A stretch of DNA of 64,000 bases from Vineibacter terrae (GTDB taxonomy: Bacteria; Pseudomonadota; Alphaproteobacteria; Reyranellales; Reyranellaceae). The stretch covers positions 1 through 64,000 of the forward strand of contig NZ_VDUZ01000022.1 of the NCBI RefSeq assembly GCF_008039615.1, given 5' to 3'. How positions within the stretch are numbered: position 1 is the stretch's first letter; every line of letters begins with the position of its first letter. Under the pieces are notes generated by a model. The model had not been told where the DNA came from. It did no database searches and was given only the letters and a program-made list of their open reading frames with translations. Position numbers and translations under genes: made by a program. This document shows, one piece after another, positions 17,648 to 26,121 of this stretch.

Positions 17648-18577
17648 TTGAACCTGCGCCAGATCGAGGTCTTCCGCGCCGTCATGCTGGCGGGCTCGGT
17701 GACGGGCGCGGCACGATTGCTGCGCGTATCGCAGCCGGGCATCAGCCGCATGCTCTCGCATGTCGAGCTGCAGCTGGGTGTGCGCTTGTTCGAGCGCGGC
17801 AAGGGGCGGCTCAGGCCGACGCCCGAGGCCCGCGCCCTGCACCGCGAGGTCGAGCAGGTGTATCGCGGCGTCCAGCGGATCGACGCGTGCGCCGGGGCGC
17901 TGAGGGACGGCGCACACCTGTCGCTGCGGGTGCTGGCGAGCCCGAGCACGGCGCTGGAGGTTGTCCCGCGCGCGGTATCACAGCTGGCGCTGCAGTTTCC
18001 TCAAGCACGCATCTACATGGAAACGGCCCTGGTGCGTGACATGGTCAGCCAGCTCGTCAACAACGAAGCCGATATCGCGGTATCCACCCTGGCGATCGAG
18101 CATGCCATGCTGGTGTCACAGCCGGTCGGCAGGTGGTCGCTGACCTGCGTCTTTCCTGCCGGCCATGCCCTGGCGGCGCGGCGCAGCGTGAGCCCACGTG
18201 ACATCGCAGGCGAGCGGCTGATCTCCTTCAGCAGCGACACGCCGCAGGGCCGGCTGATCAGCGACTGGCGACGCCAGCACGCCGCGTTGCCGTCGTCCCA
18301 GATCGAGGTGCGGGCGGGCCAGGTGGCATGCTCGCTGGCGGCATGCGGCGCGGGCGTCGCCATCGTCGACGACCTGACCGCGCGCGCCTGGCCCACGGAC
18401 AGGCTCGGTTTCCGGCCGATTGCCGGCAGCCCCACGTTCGAGATCTTCGCCGTGCGCAACGAGGGCGCCCCGTCGTCGTTCCTGGCGGCCGCTTTCGTCG
18501 AAAAGGTCGCGGCAGGCTTCAGGGAGCTGGCGCGCCCCGCCGGCGGACGCGCTCGCCGGCCGGCGGCGCGGCCATGA
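17648..18577 (+). CDS. LysR family transcriptional regulator
   Basis: A 309-residue regulator. The winged HTH occupies residues 1-60 (MNLRQIEVFRAVMLAGSVTGAARLLRVSQPGISRML split across helix 2 and the recognition helix), followed by a periplasmic-binding-like effector domain. The pattern resembles regulators of opine/octopine or carboxylate uptake genes. It starts with TTG at 17648 behind GAGGGACGAG. Because it is divergent from the Bug and FAD oxidoreductase genes with a T-N11-A box between, it probably controls them in response to the imported compound. The C-terminal 20 residues are Arg/Ala-rich and not conserved-looking. Confidence 0.9.
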   Translation: MNLRQIEVFRAVMLAGSVTGAARLLRVSQPGISRMLSHVELQLGVRLFERGKGRLRPTPEARALHREVEQVYRGVQRIDACAGALRDGAHLSLRVLASPSTALEVVPRAVSQLALQFPQARIYMETALVRDMVSQLVNNEADIAVSTLAIEHAMLVSQPVGRWSLTCVFPAGHALAARRSVSPRDIAGERLISFSSDTPQGRLISDWRRQHAALPSSQIEVRAGQVACSLAACGAGVAIVDDLTARAWPTDRLGFRPIAGSPTFEIFAVRNEGAPSSFLAAAFVEKVAAGFRELARPAGGRARRPAARP

Positions 18578-18748
18578 CAGGCTGCCTGGCATCGCCTCGG
18601 AGATTGGCGGGCTGGGGCATTTCGTCGTGGCGCGGCCTGTCGCCGGCCTCTTCAGTCGTCTTAAGATATTGAATCTAAATGAAATTAAGGGGATCTTTGC
18701 GATCCGGCGCCAGCCTTCTGCGAACCATTCGCGGGGGACTTCAGCAAC

Positions 18749-18777
18749 TTGACTGTGGGCGGCGCTGCCCTTACAAG
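18749..18777 (+). promoter_or_regulatory. Probable sigma-70 promoter of rpmB
   Basis: TTGACT (18749-18754) and TACAAG (18772-18777) are spaced by 17 bases, a good alphaproteobacterial housekeeping promoter. The region from the LysR stop to here (18578-18748) holds an AT-rich patch at about 18662-18690 but no gene. Confidence 0.5.
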
Positions 18778-18820
18778 AACGCCGCTTTCCGGTCCAATCG
18801 GGCCGGATACTGTTTTTATG

Positions 18821-18840
18821 GGCGCGGCGCTGGCCGCGCC
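18821..18840 (+). other. Hairpin in rpmB leader
   Basis: GGCGCGGC, loop GCTG, GCCGCGCC: a perfect 8-bp stem ending 20 bases before the rpmB start and just upstream of its GAGGA ribosome site. It may structure the mRNA leader. Confidence 0.4.
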
Positions 18841-18860
18841 ACCCGATCGAGGACTGGACC

Positions 18861-19163
18861 ATGACGCGTCGTTGCGAGCTCTCCGGCAAGACGGTGCAGG
18901 TTGGCAACAACGTCAGCCACGCCAACAACAAGACCAAGCGCCGTTTCCTGCCCAACCTGCAGGTCACGTCGGTGCTCTCGGATGCGCTGGGCCTGCCGGT
19001 GCGCCTGCGGCTGACGCCGCGCGCCATCCGCACGATCGAGCACAATGGCGGCATCGATTCCTATCTGCTCGAAACCAACGACAGCCAGCTGTCGCCCGAG
19101 ATGAAGACGCTGAAGAAGCGGGTGCGGATCGCCAAGGCCAAGCGCGAGAAGCAGGCCGCCTGA
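18861..19163 (+). CDS. rpmB: 50S ribosomal protein L28
   Basis: A 100-residue basic ribosomal protein. The start MTRRCELSGKTVQVGNNVSHANN, NKTKRRFLPNLQ and the later LRLTPRAIRTIEHNGGID block are diagnostic of the alphaproteobacterial L28 form. It binds 23S rRNA in the large subunit. GAGGA lies upstream of the ATG. It is transcribed alone, with its own promoter and a strong intrinsic terminator. Confidence 0.97.
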   Translation: MTRRCELSGKTVQVGNNVSHANNKTKRRFLPNLQVTSVLSDALGLPVRLRLTPRAIRTIEHNGGIDSYLLETNDSQLSPEMKTLKKRVRIAKAKREKQAA

Positions 19164-19190
19164 GCCTCGCCGCTTCACGTCCTTGCACAA

Positions 19191-19221
19191 GGGCCCGCGC
19201 TTGCGCGGGCCCTTCGCTTTT
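19191..19221 (+). terminator. Intrinsic terminator after rpmB
   Basis: GGGCCCGCG, short loop, CGCGGGCCC is followed by TTCGCTTTT. It starts 27 bases after the rpmB stop. Confidence 0.85.
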
Positions 19222-19226
19222 CCGGC

Positions 19227-19254
19227 GTCATCCCTCGCTGCGCTCGGGATGACA
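19227..19254. repeat. Partial family B repeat
   Basis: A 28-base half element: GTCATCCCTCGCTGCGCTCG followed by GGATGACA, in which the left end is joined directly to the right arm, as if the middle were deleted. It is followed by GATGTGTGAAT, the inner end of the F arm. Confidence 0.65.
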
Positions 19255-19285
19255 GTGAAGATGTGTGAATGAAAAGGGCGAGCCC

Positions 19286-19930
19286 ATGACGAGGGATGAT
19301 GCGCCGCTGCGCTGGCTGACATGGGCGCGGCAGCTCCAGGCCATAGCGCAGACCGGCCTGGCGTTCTCGCGGGATGTCTATGACCGCGAGCGCTACGAGG
19401 CGATCCGCGCGCTTGCCGCGCAGATCATGACCGAGCACTCCGACGCCGATCTGCGCCACGTCGAAGGGTTGTTCGCCGGCCAGGTCGGCTACGCGACGCC
19501 GAAGGTCGACGTGCGCGCCGCGGTATTCCGGGACGACGGCCGGATCCTGCTGGTGCGCGAGACCGCCGACGGCGGCCGCTGGACGCTGCCGGGCGGCTGG
19601 GCCGACGTCAATCAGTCGCCGCGCGAATCGGTCGTGCGCGAGGTGCGGGAAGAGGCCGGCGTCGAGGTCAGCGTGCGCAAGCTGGCGGCAGTCTACGATC
19701 GCGAGCGCCACCCCCACAGGCCGCCCTATCCGTTCCATATCTACAAGCTCTTCTTCGTCTGCGACCTGATCGGCGGCGATCCGCGGCCCGGCGTCGAGAC
19801 CAGCGAGGCGGCCTTCTTCGCCGACCGCGACGTGCCGGCCGACCTGTCGCTCTCGCGCGTGCTGCCGCAGCAGATCAGCCGCATGTTCGAGCACGCCGCC
19901 GCCCCCGACCTGCCGACCGATTTCGACTGA
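19286..19930 (+). CDS. NUDIX hydrolase with N-terminal NUDIX-associated domain
   Basis: A 214-residue protein. The first 60 residues match the helical domain placed before some NUDIX enzymes (RWLTWARQLQAIAQTGLAFS and YDRERYEAIRALAAQIM). The Nudix box is GGWADVNQSPRESVVREVREEAGV, with REVREEAG as its metal-binding core. Such proteins hydrolyse nucleoside-diphosphate-linked compounds such as ADP-ribose. ATG 19286 with GGGCGAG upstream is preferred over a GTG at 19265 that falls in repeat sequence. Confidence 0.88.
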   Translation: MTRDDAPLRWLTWARQLQAIAQTGLAFSRDVYDRERYEAIRALAAQIMTEHSDADLRHVEGLFAGQVGYATPKVDVRAAVFRDDGRILLVRETADGGRWTLPGGWADVNQSPRESVVREVREEAGVEVSVRKLAAVYDRERHPHRPPYPFHIYKLFFVCDLIGGDPRPGVETSEAAFFADRDVPADLSLSRVLPQQISRMFEHAAAPDLPTDFD

Positions 19931-19937
19931 GCTTGCG

Positions 19938-20012
19938 GGTCGGGCCGCGCCGCTCCAGCGGCGCTCTTCGCGCACGGGTGAAAGAGCGCCGCTGGAGCGG
20001 CGTGGCCCGACC
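19938..20012. repeat. Family A palindromic repeat, copy 2
   Basis: Arms GGTCGGGCCGCGCCGCTCCA onward and its complement surround a 17-base loop. It sits between the convergent NUDIX gene and the spermidine-synthase-like gene, and matches the copy at 6204-6308. Confidence 0.85.
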
Positions 20013-20024
20013 AGGCAGATCGCC

Positions 20025-22049
20025 TCACTTCTTCAGCACGCGCAGCAGGTCGACGTGGTCGTCGGTCCAGGGCCGCCAGTCGGGCCGGGTGACGATGGGC
20101 ACGATGATCGGCTTGATCAGCGGCCGGTCGAGCAGCGCCGGGTGGCGGGCCAGCAGCACCCAGTCGCTCTGGATGGTGCCTTCGTCGTCGAGATCGCGTG
20201 CCATGACGATCGCCAGGCCGCGCGCCTGCGCCGCCCGCTCGATCACCGGCGGCAGGTTCAGGAACTTGTTGCTGACATGCACGGCCAGCACGCCGCTGGG
20301 CGCCAGGTGCTCGAGGTAGAGGTCGATGGCTTCCAGCGTGATCAGGTGCAGCGGGATCGCGTCGCCTGAAAAAGCATCGACGGCCAGCACGTCGTAGCCC
20401 TGCCGCTTCTCGCGCTCCAGGCTCAGGCGCGCGTCGCCCAGCACCACGTCGATGGTGGCCGGCGAGTCGGACAGGAACGTGAAGTACTTGCCGGCCACGG
20501 CGACGACCGCGGGATCGATGTCGTAGAAGCGGTAGGTGTCGCCGGCGCGGCTATGGGCCGCCAGCCCGCCGGTGCCCAGGCCGATGACGCCCACCTTGCG
20601 CGGCCCCTCGGGCAGCGAGCGGATGAGGCGTCCGATCCCCGATTCGTTGCGGTAGTAGCCCACGGCCCAGCGGCGCTTGTCCGGCGCCATCATCTGGGTG
20701 CCGTGGATGATGGTGCCGTGGGTGAGCTGGCGGTAGTAGTCGGGCGTGTCCTCCTTGTCGTCCATCACCCGCAGCGTGCCGTAGAAGTTGCGCAGGATGG
20801 CGACGTCGTAGCGGGTGTTGTCATAGCGCTTCCAGCCGGCCCACCCGGCGAAGGCCATGGCGACGCTCGCCACGGCGCAGGCGCCGATCACCAGCGCCGT
20901 GTGGCCCAGGGCGACGGCGCGCAGCGCCAGCACGGCGGCGGCCACGCCCAGCACGATCTCGAGGTCGAAGGCATTGGGCAGCACGGAAGGGAACAGCAGG
21001 CCGATCACACCGCCGCCGATCGCGCCGCCGACGGCGATGCAGAGATAGTAGCCGCCCAGCCGCGACGGCGGCGGCCGCAGCGCCACTAGCTCGCCGTGGC
21101 AGAACAGCGTCACCAGAAACAGGCCGCTGCAATACACCATCAGGCTCGGCACCAGCCGGTAGGTCAGCGACGACGTCATCATGGCCATCGCCATCGCCAT
21201 GATCGCCAGCGCCGCCGTCGCCAGCCACATGGGACGGTAGTAGGGCAGGTTGCCGTCGAACCAGATCACGAAGGTCGCGAGATAGAGGACGAGCGGCGGA
21301 ATCCACAGCAGCGGCATCGGCGCCACGTCGCGCGTCAGGTACTCCGTCACGGCGATCAGCAGCGCCGACGGCACCGCTGCCAGCACGATCCACAGCCATG
21401 GCCGGCCTTCGGCCTCGCCGGCAGGCGCAGCGGCTTGCATCGCCGGCGCTGTCGCCGGAAGCGAAGCGGCCGCGCCGTCGCGCCACTGCCGCCATGCCAG
21501 CAGTCCGACCAGGGCGGCATAGGCCACATAGGCGACCGACCAGACCCAGCGCTGGCTGGTGAGGCCGAGCCAGGGCTCGACCAGGAAGGGGTAGGCCAGC
21601 AATGCCGCCAGCGATGCCAGGTTGGAGAGTGCAAACAGGCGCCACGGCACCTTCCCGCGCCGTGCCAGCCAGGCCTGCAGCAGGGGCCCGCCGGCCGCCA
21701 GCAGCACATAGGTCGGGCCGATGGTGGTGGCGAGCAGGGCCAGGATGCGTGGTGCTGGCATCGCGCTTCCGGTCGGCTTCCAGGACGGATCGGGCGATAG
21801 CGGTATCGTGATCAGGCTGGCAGCCAGCAGCGCCAGGTGCAGGCCGGCCTGGGCGCGCGGCGAGAGGCGGCGGGTGACGAAAGCGGCGTAGCCATAGCCG
21901 GCCAGCAGCGCCGTCTGGAAGAACACCAGCGACGCCGTCCAGACCGGCGCGCCGCCGCCGAACCAGGGCACGATGATGCGGCCGATCAGCGGCTGCACGA
22001 GGAACAGCAGGAAGGCGCCCAGGAACACCGCGATCGCGACCACAACCAT
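20025..22049 (-). CDS. Membrane-anchored spermidine-synthase-like protein (fused MFS/spermidine synthase)
   Basis: A 674-residue protein. About the first 420 residues form some 13-14 membrane segments, starting VFLGAFLLFLVQPLIGRIIVPWFGG, a hallmark of the fused MFS/spermidine synthase group. The C-terminal domain has the aminopropyltransferase fold: VGVIGLGTGGLAAHSRAG (cofactor site), YDIDPAVV, VLGDARLSLE and AVDAFSGDAIP. No true polyamine synthase activity can be assumed. The ATG at 22049 begins right at the first helix with GAGGAG upstream; in-frame starts at 22082 (ATG) and 22091 (GTG) would add 11-14 residues. Confidence 0.85.
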   Translation of the reverse strand: MVVVAIAVFLGAFLLFLVQPLIGRIIVPWFGGGAPVWTASLVFFQTALLAGYGYAAFVTRRLSPRAQAGLHLALLAASLITIPLSPDPSWKPTGSAMPAPRILALLATTIGPTYVLLAAGGPLLQAWLARRGKVPWRLFALSNLASLAALLAYPFLVEPWLGLTSQRWVWSVAYVAYAALVGLLAWRQWRDGAAASLPATAPAMQAAAPAGEAEGRPWLWIVLAAVPSALLIAVTEYLTRDVAPMPLLWIPPLVLYLATFVIWFDGNLPYYRPMWLATAALAIMAMAMAMMTSSLTYRLVPSLMVYCSGLFLVTLFCHGELVALRPPPSRLGGYYLCIAVGGAIGGGVIGLLFPSVLPNAFDLEIVLGVAAAVLALRAVALGHTALVIGACAVASVAMAFAGWAGWKRYDNTRYDVAILRNFYGTLRVMDDKEDTPDYYRQLTHGTIIHGTQMMAPDKRRWAVGYYRNESGIGRLIRSLPEGPRKVGVIGLGTGGLAAHSRAGDTYRFYDIDPAVVAVAGKYFTFLSDSPATIDVVLGDARLSLEREKRQGYDVLAVDAFSGDAIPLHLITLEAIDLYLEHLAPSGVLAVHVSNKFLNLPPVIERAAQARGLAIVMARDLDDEGTIQSDWVLLARHPALLDRPLIKPIIVPIVTRPDWRPWTDDHVDLLRVLKK

Positions 22050-22135
22050 GTTCGCTGCCGCTCCTCTCACTTTATCCGTCATCACGGGCACAGCGTGGAA
22101 TCCTTGGCGGCACGCATTGTGCGTCGCCTCTGAAA

Positions 22136-22160
22136 GATCCCTTGCTTCGCTCGGGATGAC
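22136..22160. repeat. Partial family B repeat
   Basis: GATCCCTTGCTTCGCTCGGG followed by ATGAC is the right arm of family B. The left arm is represented only by GTCATCACGGG at 22078-22088, so the copy is eroded and overlaps the alternative start region of the spermidine-synthase-like gene. Confidence 0.6.
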
Positions 22161-22172
22161 GGGCTGCGACCA

Positions 22173-23210
22173 TCAATCTGCCAGCGCGAAGTGCAATAGC
22201 ATCGTCTGCTGCAGAAAACTGAAATTGTCGTCCGCGATCAGCCACAGCAAGGTTTCCCCGTTGCGGCCGCGGCGGGCGGCGATGCCTTCGAGGTTTTCCG
22301 TCACCCAGGGGGTTGCCAGCCGGGCCAGCTCCTCGGCCTGCACCACGGCATCGGGGGCCAGCGCCGCCGCCCTGAGGCGCATCACGCGCACGCGCCAGCC
22401 GCCGGGCAGCCCGGCCGTCCGCTCCAGCAGGACGATGTCGCCGTCCGGCAGGGATGCCGCTGCCGTCGGCCGGAAGCCTTCGACCAGGGTGTAGTGGAAC
22501 GGACTCCAGCTCGGCACGCCGTCACGCAGCGTGCCGATCCAGCCGGTCGTCGTGCCCGGCTTCAGCTGAAGCGCCTCGGCGAGCAGAAGCAGGCGACCGT
22601 CCGGCAGCACGGCCATTGCTTCCAGGCCGGTGTTGGCCGGGGTTCCGGCCAGCGCCGCCGGGGTCGGAAACGGCCTTGGCGTGCCGGCCAGGCCACCGCC
22701 TTGCGCCTCGTCGCCGGCAGGATAGCGCAGCACGCGATGCCGACGCTCGAAGCCGACCAGCAGCGAGCCGTCCGGCAGCGTGGCCAGGCTCTCGGCATCA
22801 GCCCAGGCCTTGCTGACGAGCCAGGTGCCGTCGGGCGCCTTCAGGCGGCCCAGCTGCGCGTTGTCAAATCCCACCAGCCGTCCGGCCGGATCATAGCGCA
22901 GCTGTCCCACCAGCCACGCGCCGGCGTCGGAGACGGCCCGCACGCGGCTGCCATCGGCGCCGACTTCCAGGTCGGACCAGCCGCCGAACGCGGCATGATC
23001 GGCGCTCAGCGTTATGCCGCCGCGCCAGATCAGCCTGCCGACCCGCGTCGCGGCCGGATCCTCGAGGTTGAAGGTCGCCGGCTTGACGCGCAGCGCCAGC
23101 GCGCTGGCCTGGGTATCGGGCTGCACGCTGCGGAACGGCGCGCAGGCGATCAGCGCCACGAGAAAGACGGCGAGCGCCACGCCGCGCGCCGAACGGGCCG
23201 GGGTGCTCAT
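22173..23210 (-). CDS. Esterase-like activity of phytase family lipoprotein
   Basis: A 345-residue exported protein. The signal sequence ends in LVALIAC, a lipobox-like site, so it may be a lipoprotein. The rest shows the repeated blade pattern of the phytase-like beta-propeller (PF13449 type): ADAESLATLPDGSLLVGFERRHRVLRY, NTGLEAMAVLPDGRLLLLAEA and ENLEGIAARRGRNGETLLWLIADDNF. Members are annotated as esterase-like; no substrate is established. The ATG at 23210 has only a weak ribosome site. It is divergent from the dienelactone hydrolase homologue. Confidence 0.82.
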   Translation of the reverse strand: MSTPARSARGVALAVFLVALIACAPFRSVQPDTQASALALRVKPATFNLEDPAATRVGRLIWRGGITLSADHAAFGGWSDLEVGADGSRVRAVSDAGAWLVGQLRYDPAGRLVGFDNAQLGRLKAPDGTWLVSKAWADAESLATLPDGSLLVGFERRHRVLRYPAGDEAQGGGLAGTPRPFPTPAALAGTPANTGLEAMAVLPDGRLLLLAEALQLKPGTTTGWIGTLRDGVPSWSPFHYTLVEGFRPTAAASLPDGDIVLLERTAGLPGGWRVRVMRLRAAALAPDAVVQAEELARLATPWVTENLEGIAARRGRNGETLLWLIADDNFSFLQQTMLLHFALAD

Positions 23211-23289
23211 CAGGCTGTGGTCGGACAGCGACGCGTCACAGTCATTGTGGCATGGTAGGTCAAAGCTTCCATGCGCTGAAAGGCCTTCC

Positions 23290-24057
23290 ATGACCCGGAT
23301 GATCAGGCGTCGTGACGCACTGGCCGGCCTGCTCGCCGTGCCGGCGGTACGCACCGCATCGGCCCAGGCCACGGGTGCGCCGGGGCAGCGTGTCTCGATC
23401 ACGCTGCCGGGCAGCCGTGTCCTTGCCGGGCGCATCTTCCTGCCGGAGAAGAAGCCGGCGCCCGGTGCCGTGGTGGTGCATGACGGCTTCGGGGCCATCG
23501 CGGCTTTCGACCAGATTGCCGAGCTGCTGGCCTTCGATGGCTTCGCCGCCCTGGTCGTCGACCTGCTCGACGGCAGGACGGCGCGTGACGACGCCGAGGC
23601 CGCCGCCCTGGCGGGCGGGCTGGACCTCGCCATGGCGCGCGATGCGCTGGGCCAGTGGTTCGACTGGCTGCGTTCGCGGGACTTCTGCAATCAGAGGCTG
23701 GCCAGCGTCGGCTTCGGCATCGGTGCCGCCCTTTCCGTCACCGTCAGCTCGGGCGCGCGCGTATCGGCAACCGGCATCTATTACGGCCGCATCGAGGATC
23801 CGGTCGACCGTCTGCATGACATCGACGGCAAGATCATCGGCCATTTCGCCGAGCGCGACACCTGGGCGACGCCGATATCGCGGATCGACCTGGAGCTGCG
23901 GCTGAAGCGCACGCAGCGTGATTTCCAGTTCCACGTCTATCCCGGCGCCGGCGGCTTCGCCAATCCGCTGTCGCGCAACTATGACCGCGGCGATGCGGCG
24001 CTGGCCTGGAACCGGACCGTGGCGATGTTCAAGCCTGCCTGCGGGCTGGCCCCCTGA
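23290..24057 (+). CDS. Exported dienelactone-hydrolase-fold protein lacking the catalytic residues
   Basis: A 255-residue alpha/beta hydrolase with a signal peptide (MTRMIRRRDALAGLLAVPAV, cleavage near TASAQ). DLH features are VVHDGFGAIAAFDQIAELLAFDGF and ALVVDLLDG. The nucleophile elbow, normally GYCLGG-like, reads SVGFGIGAAL, with Gly in place of the Cys/Ser. The Asp loop HFAERDTW is kept, but the usual PGAxHGF histidine loop reads YPGAGGFANP without the His. It is therefore predicted to be inactive as a hydrolase. Its end overlaps the convergent MFS remnant by 29 bases. Confidence 0.75.
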   Translation: MTRMIRRRDALAGLLAVPAVRTASAQATGAPGQRVSITLPGSRVLAGRIFLPEKKPAPGAVVVHDGFGAIAAFDQIAELLAFDGFAALVVDLLDGRTARDDAEAAALAGGLDLAMARDALGQWFDWLRSRDFCNQRLASVGFGIGAALSVTVSSGARVSATGIYYGRIEDPVDRLHDIDGKIIGHFAERDTWATPISRIDLELRLKRTQRDFQFHVYPGAGGFANPLSRNYDRGDAALAWNRTVAMFKPACGLAP

Positions 24058-25264
24058 CCCCGGCGAGCAGGGCCGCCGCGATCAGCCCCAGCGCCCCGGC
24101 GCACAGCATGGCAACGTGGAAGCCGCCGGCCAGGGCGTGGGCGAGCAGGGCTTCGAGCCCGTCCGCGCCCATGCCGGCGCCGATACCGGCCGTCATGTCG
24201 TGCCGTGTCACAGCCGCTGCCGCAGCTTCCGGCGCCGCGTCGATGCCCGCCCGGGCAAGGGCGTTACCGAGCAGTGTCGTCGCACGGCTACTCATCAGCG
24301 TTCCCAGCAACGCGATCCCGAGCGTCATGCCGGCCTGGCGCAGGGCGTTCATGGTCGCTGACGCCATGCCCGACCGTTCCCGCGGCGCCAAGGTCAAGAT
24401 GGCCGCGCTGGTCGCGGGCACAGCCTGCCCCATGCCGACCCCGAGCACGGCGAACACCGCCGCGATGGCAAGGTAGGAGGTGTCGGGGTCGACCAGGCTC
24501 ATCGCCAGCAGCGCCGCGCCCGTGGCGCCGTAGCCGGCGACCATCAGCGTCCTGGTGTCATGGCGGGCGGCGAGGCGGCCGAAGGCGGCGGCCGTCACCG
24601 TCATGGCCGCGAATTGCGGCGCCATGCACCAGCCGGTCGCGCTCGCCGACCAGTCCTGCGCGCGCTGCAGGAAAAGCGAGAAGAAGAACAGGCTGCTGTA
24701 GCCCGAGAAGCCGAGCACAAAGGACGCCAGGTTGGTGACCGCGAAGCCGGCGTGGCCGAACAAGGCCAGCGGCAGCAATGGCCGCGGGGCGCGGCTTTCG
24801 ACGATGACGAAGAGCGCCAGCGCCGCGGCCGCAACGGCGAGCGCCGCCATCGTGACGTACGCATCCCAGCCCTGCTGCCCGGCCGCGATCAGGCCATAGG
24901 TCAGCGCGCCCAGCCACAGCACGCTCAGCGCCTGGCCGGCGGGATCGAGCGCCGCCTGATCCGGGTTCGCCGTCTCGTCGATGCCCCACGACCCGAGGCC
25001 GATCGTGAGCAGGCAGATCGGGATGTTGATCAGGAAGATGCTGGGCCATCCCGCCGAATCGACCAGCACGCCGCCCAGCACGGGACCGACGATCAACGAC
25101 AGGGCCGTGAACGAGGACCAGCCGCCGATCACATGGGCGCGCTGCGCCGGATCGGGGAAGGCCTGCGTCAGGATCGACAATGCGCCCGGGATCAGGAACG
25201 CGCCGGCAATGCCCTGGACGGCGCAGCCGGCGATCAGCACCGCCAGCGTCGGCGCCGCCGCAGC
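24029..25264 (-). pseudogene. DHA2-type MFS transporter, 5' truncated
   Basis: The reading frame encodes about 410 residues of a drug:H+ antiporter of the EmrB/QacA group but lacks the first three membrane helices (roughly 95 residues, including motif A). Homology starts abruptly at APTLAVLIAGCAVQGIAGAF, equivalent to the fourth segment, and runs to the normal end; GWPSIFLINIPICLLTIGLG is the typical family block. Directly to the right begins a TetR fragment on the other strand. Without its start and the first helices the transporter should not work. Confidence 0.8.
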
Positions 25265-25759
25265 GCCGACGTCGCCAAGGGGACTTTCTATCACTACTTC
25301 GCGGCCAAGACGGACGTGATCGCGGCGTTGCGGGACCGCTTCGCGCAGGGCTTCGTCGCGCGGGTGCAGGCGGCGGTCGACGCCTGTCCGGCGGGGGACG
25401 CCGTCGGCCGGCTATGCGCCTGGACGGCTGCCGCGGTCGGCGCGTATCTCGACCAGTTCCAGCTGCACGACATCGTCTTCCACGATTTCGGGCACGACCG
25501 GCGCCAGTCGGCCGAGCACGATGCGGTCATCGACCAGCTCATGACGATCCTGGCGGCAGGCATCCAGAAGGGCACGTGGTTGATCGAGTCGCCGCGATCC
25601 ACCGCCATCGTGATCTTCCATGGCATGCACGGTGTCGTGGACGACGCCATCGCGGCGGGAAGTCCCGACCGGGCACAGATCATCGACACGCTGTCGGCCC
25701 TGTTCCGGCGCATGCTCGGCGACGGCACCTCGCGTCGCGCCGAGAGGGACTCGGCTTGA
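25265..25759 (+). pseudogene. TetR family regulator, 5' truncated
   Basis: The frame encodes the C-terminal 165 residues of a TetR repressor. It begins at ADVAKGTFYHYFAAKTDVIA, the recognition helix of the HTH, and continues through a full ligand-binding domain. The first about 35 residues (helices 1-2 and the gene start) are missing; upstream codons in this frame are antisense to the MFS gene. Divergent MFS/TetR pairs usually have the repressor controlling the pump, so both halves belong to one former efflux locus. Confidence 0.8.
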
Positions 25760-25798
25760 TACTGCGGTTGAGGCTGACCGTCCTACGCTGCCCAGCCG

Positions 25799-26053
25799 TC
25801 AGGCTGACGGCTCATCCAGCAATCCCAGACGCCGTTCGATGCGCTCGATGCGTTCGCCGAAGCGGTCCAATCGGGCCTCGACATGTGCAACGCTTTCAGC
25901 ATCGCCAACCTGGTCGCGCCGCAGGCCGACGATCTGCCGAGCCATCTCGTTCTGCCGGTGCTTGATCTCCCTGACGTCATCGCGCACGACAGCCAAATCC
26001 GCGCGGATGACACGCAGATGTTCGAGCATCAGGTTGATCGGCTCGTCAGTCAT
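25799..26053 (-). CDS. Small coiled-coil protein
   Basis: An 84-residue highly charged protein with MTDEPINLMLEHLRVIRADL at the start and a continuous heptad-like pattern to the end (DVREIKHRQNEMARQI, then RLDRFGERIERIERRLGLL). Proteins with this MTDEPxNLxLEHLRxIR start recur in Rhizobiales without a known function. ATG 26053 was chosen over an upstream start six codons earlier. No clear ribosome site precedes it. Confidence 0.65.
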   Translation of the reverse strand: MTDEPINLMLEHLRVIRADLAVVRDDVREIKHRQNEMARQIVGLRRDQVGDAESVAHVEARLDRFGERIERIERRLGLLDEPSA

Positions 26054-26121
26054 TTGACTATCATAGCACAAGTCATGAGGGTCAGCACGAGGCCGGACCG
26101 TGCATGACGTTCACGCTGCGG

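Noticed and set aside
18679-18864. A 61-codon open frame upstream of rpmB
   Set aside because: It overlaps the probable promoter and the rpmB start, has no ribosome site and no recognisable content.
25250-25290. Insertion sequence at the MFS/TetR junction
   Set aside because: No transposase, terminal inverted repeat or target duplication is visible; the two fragments touch directly, which fits a deletion.
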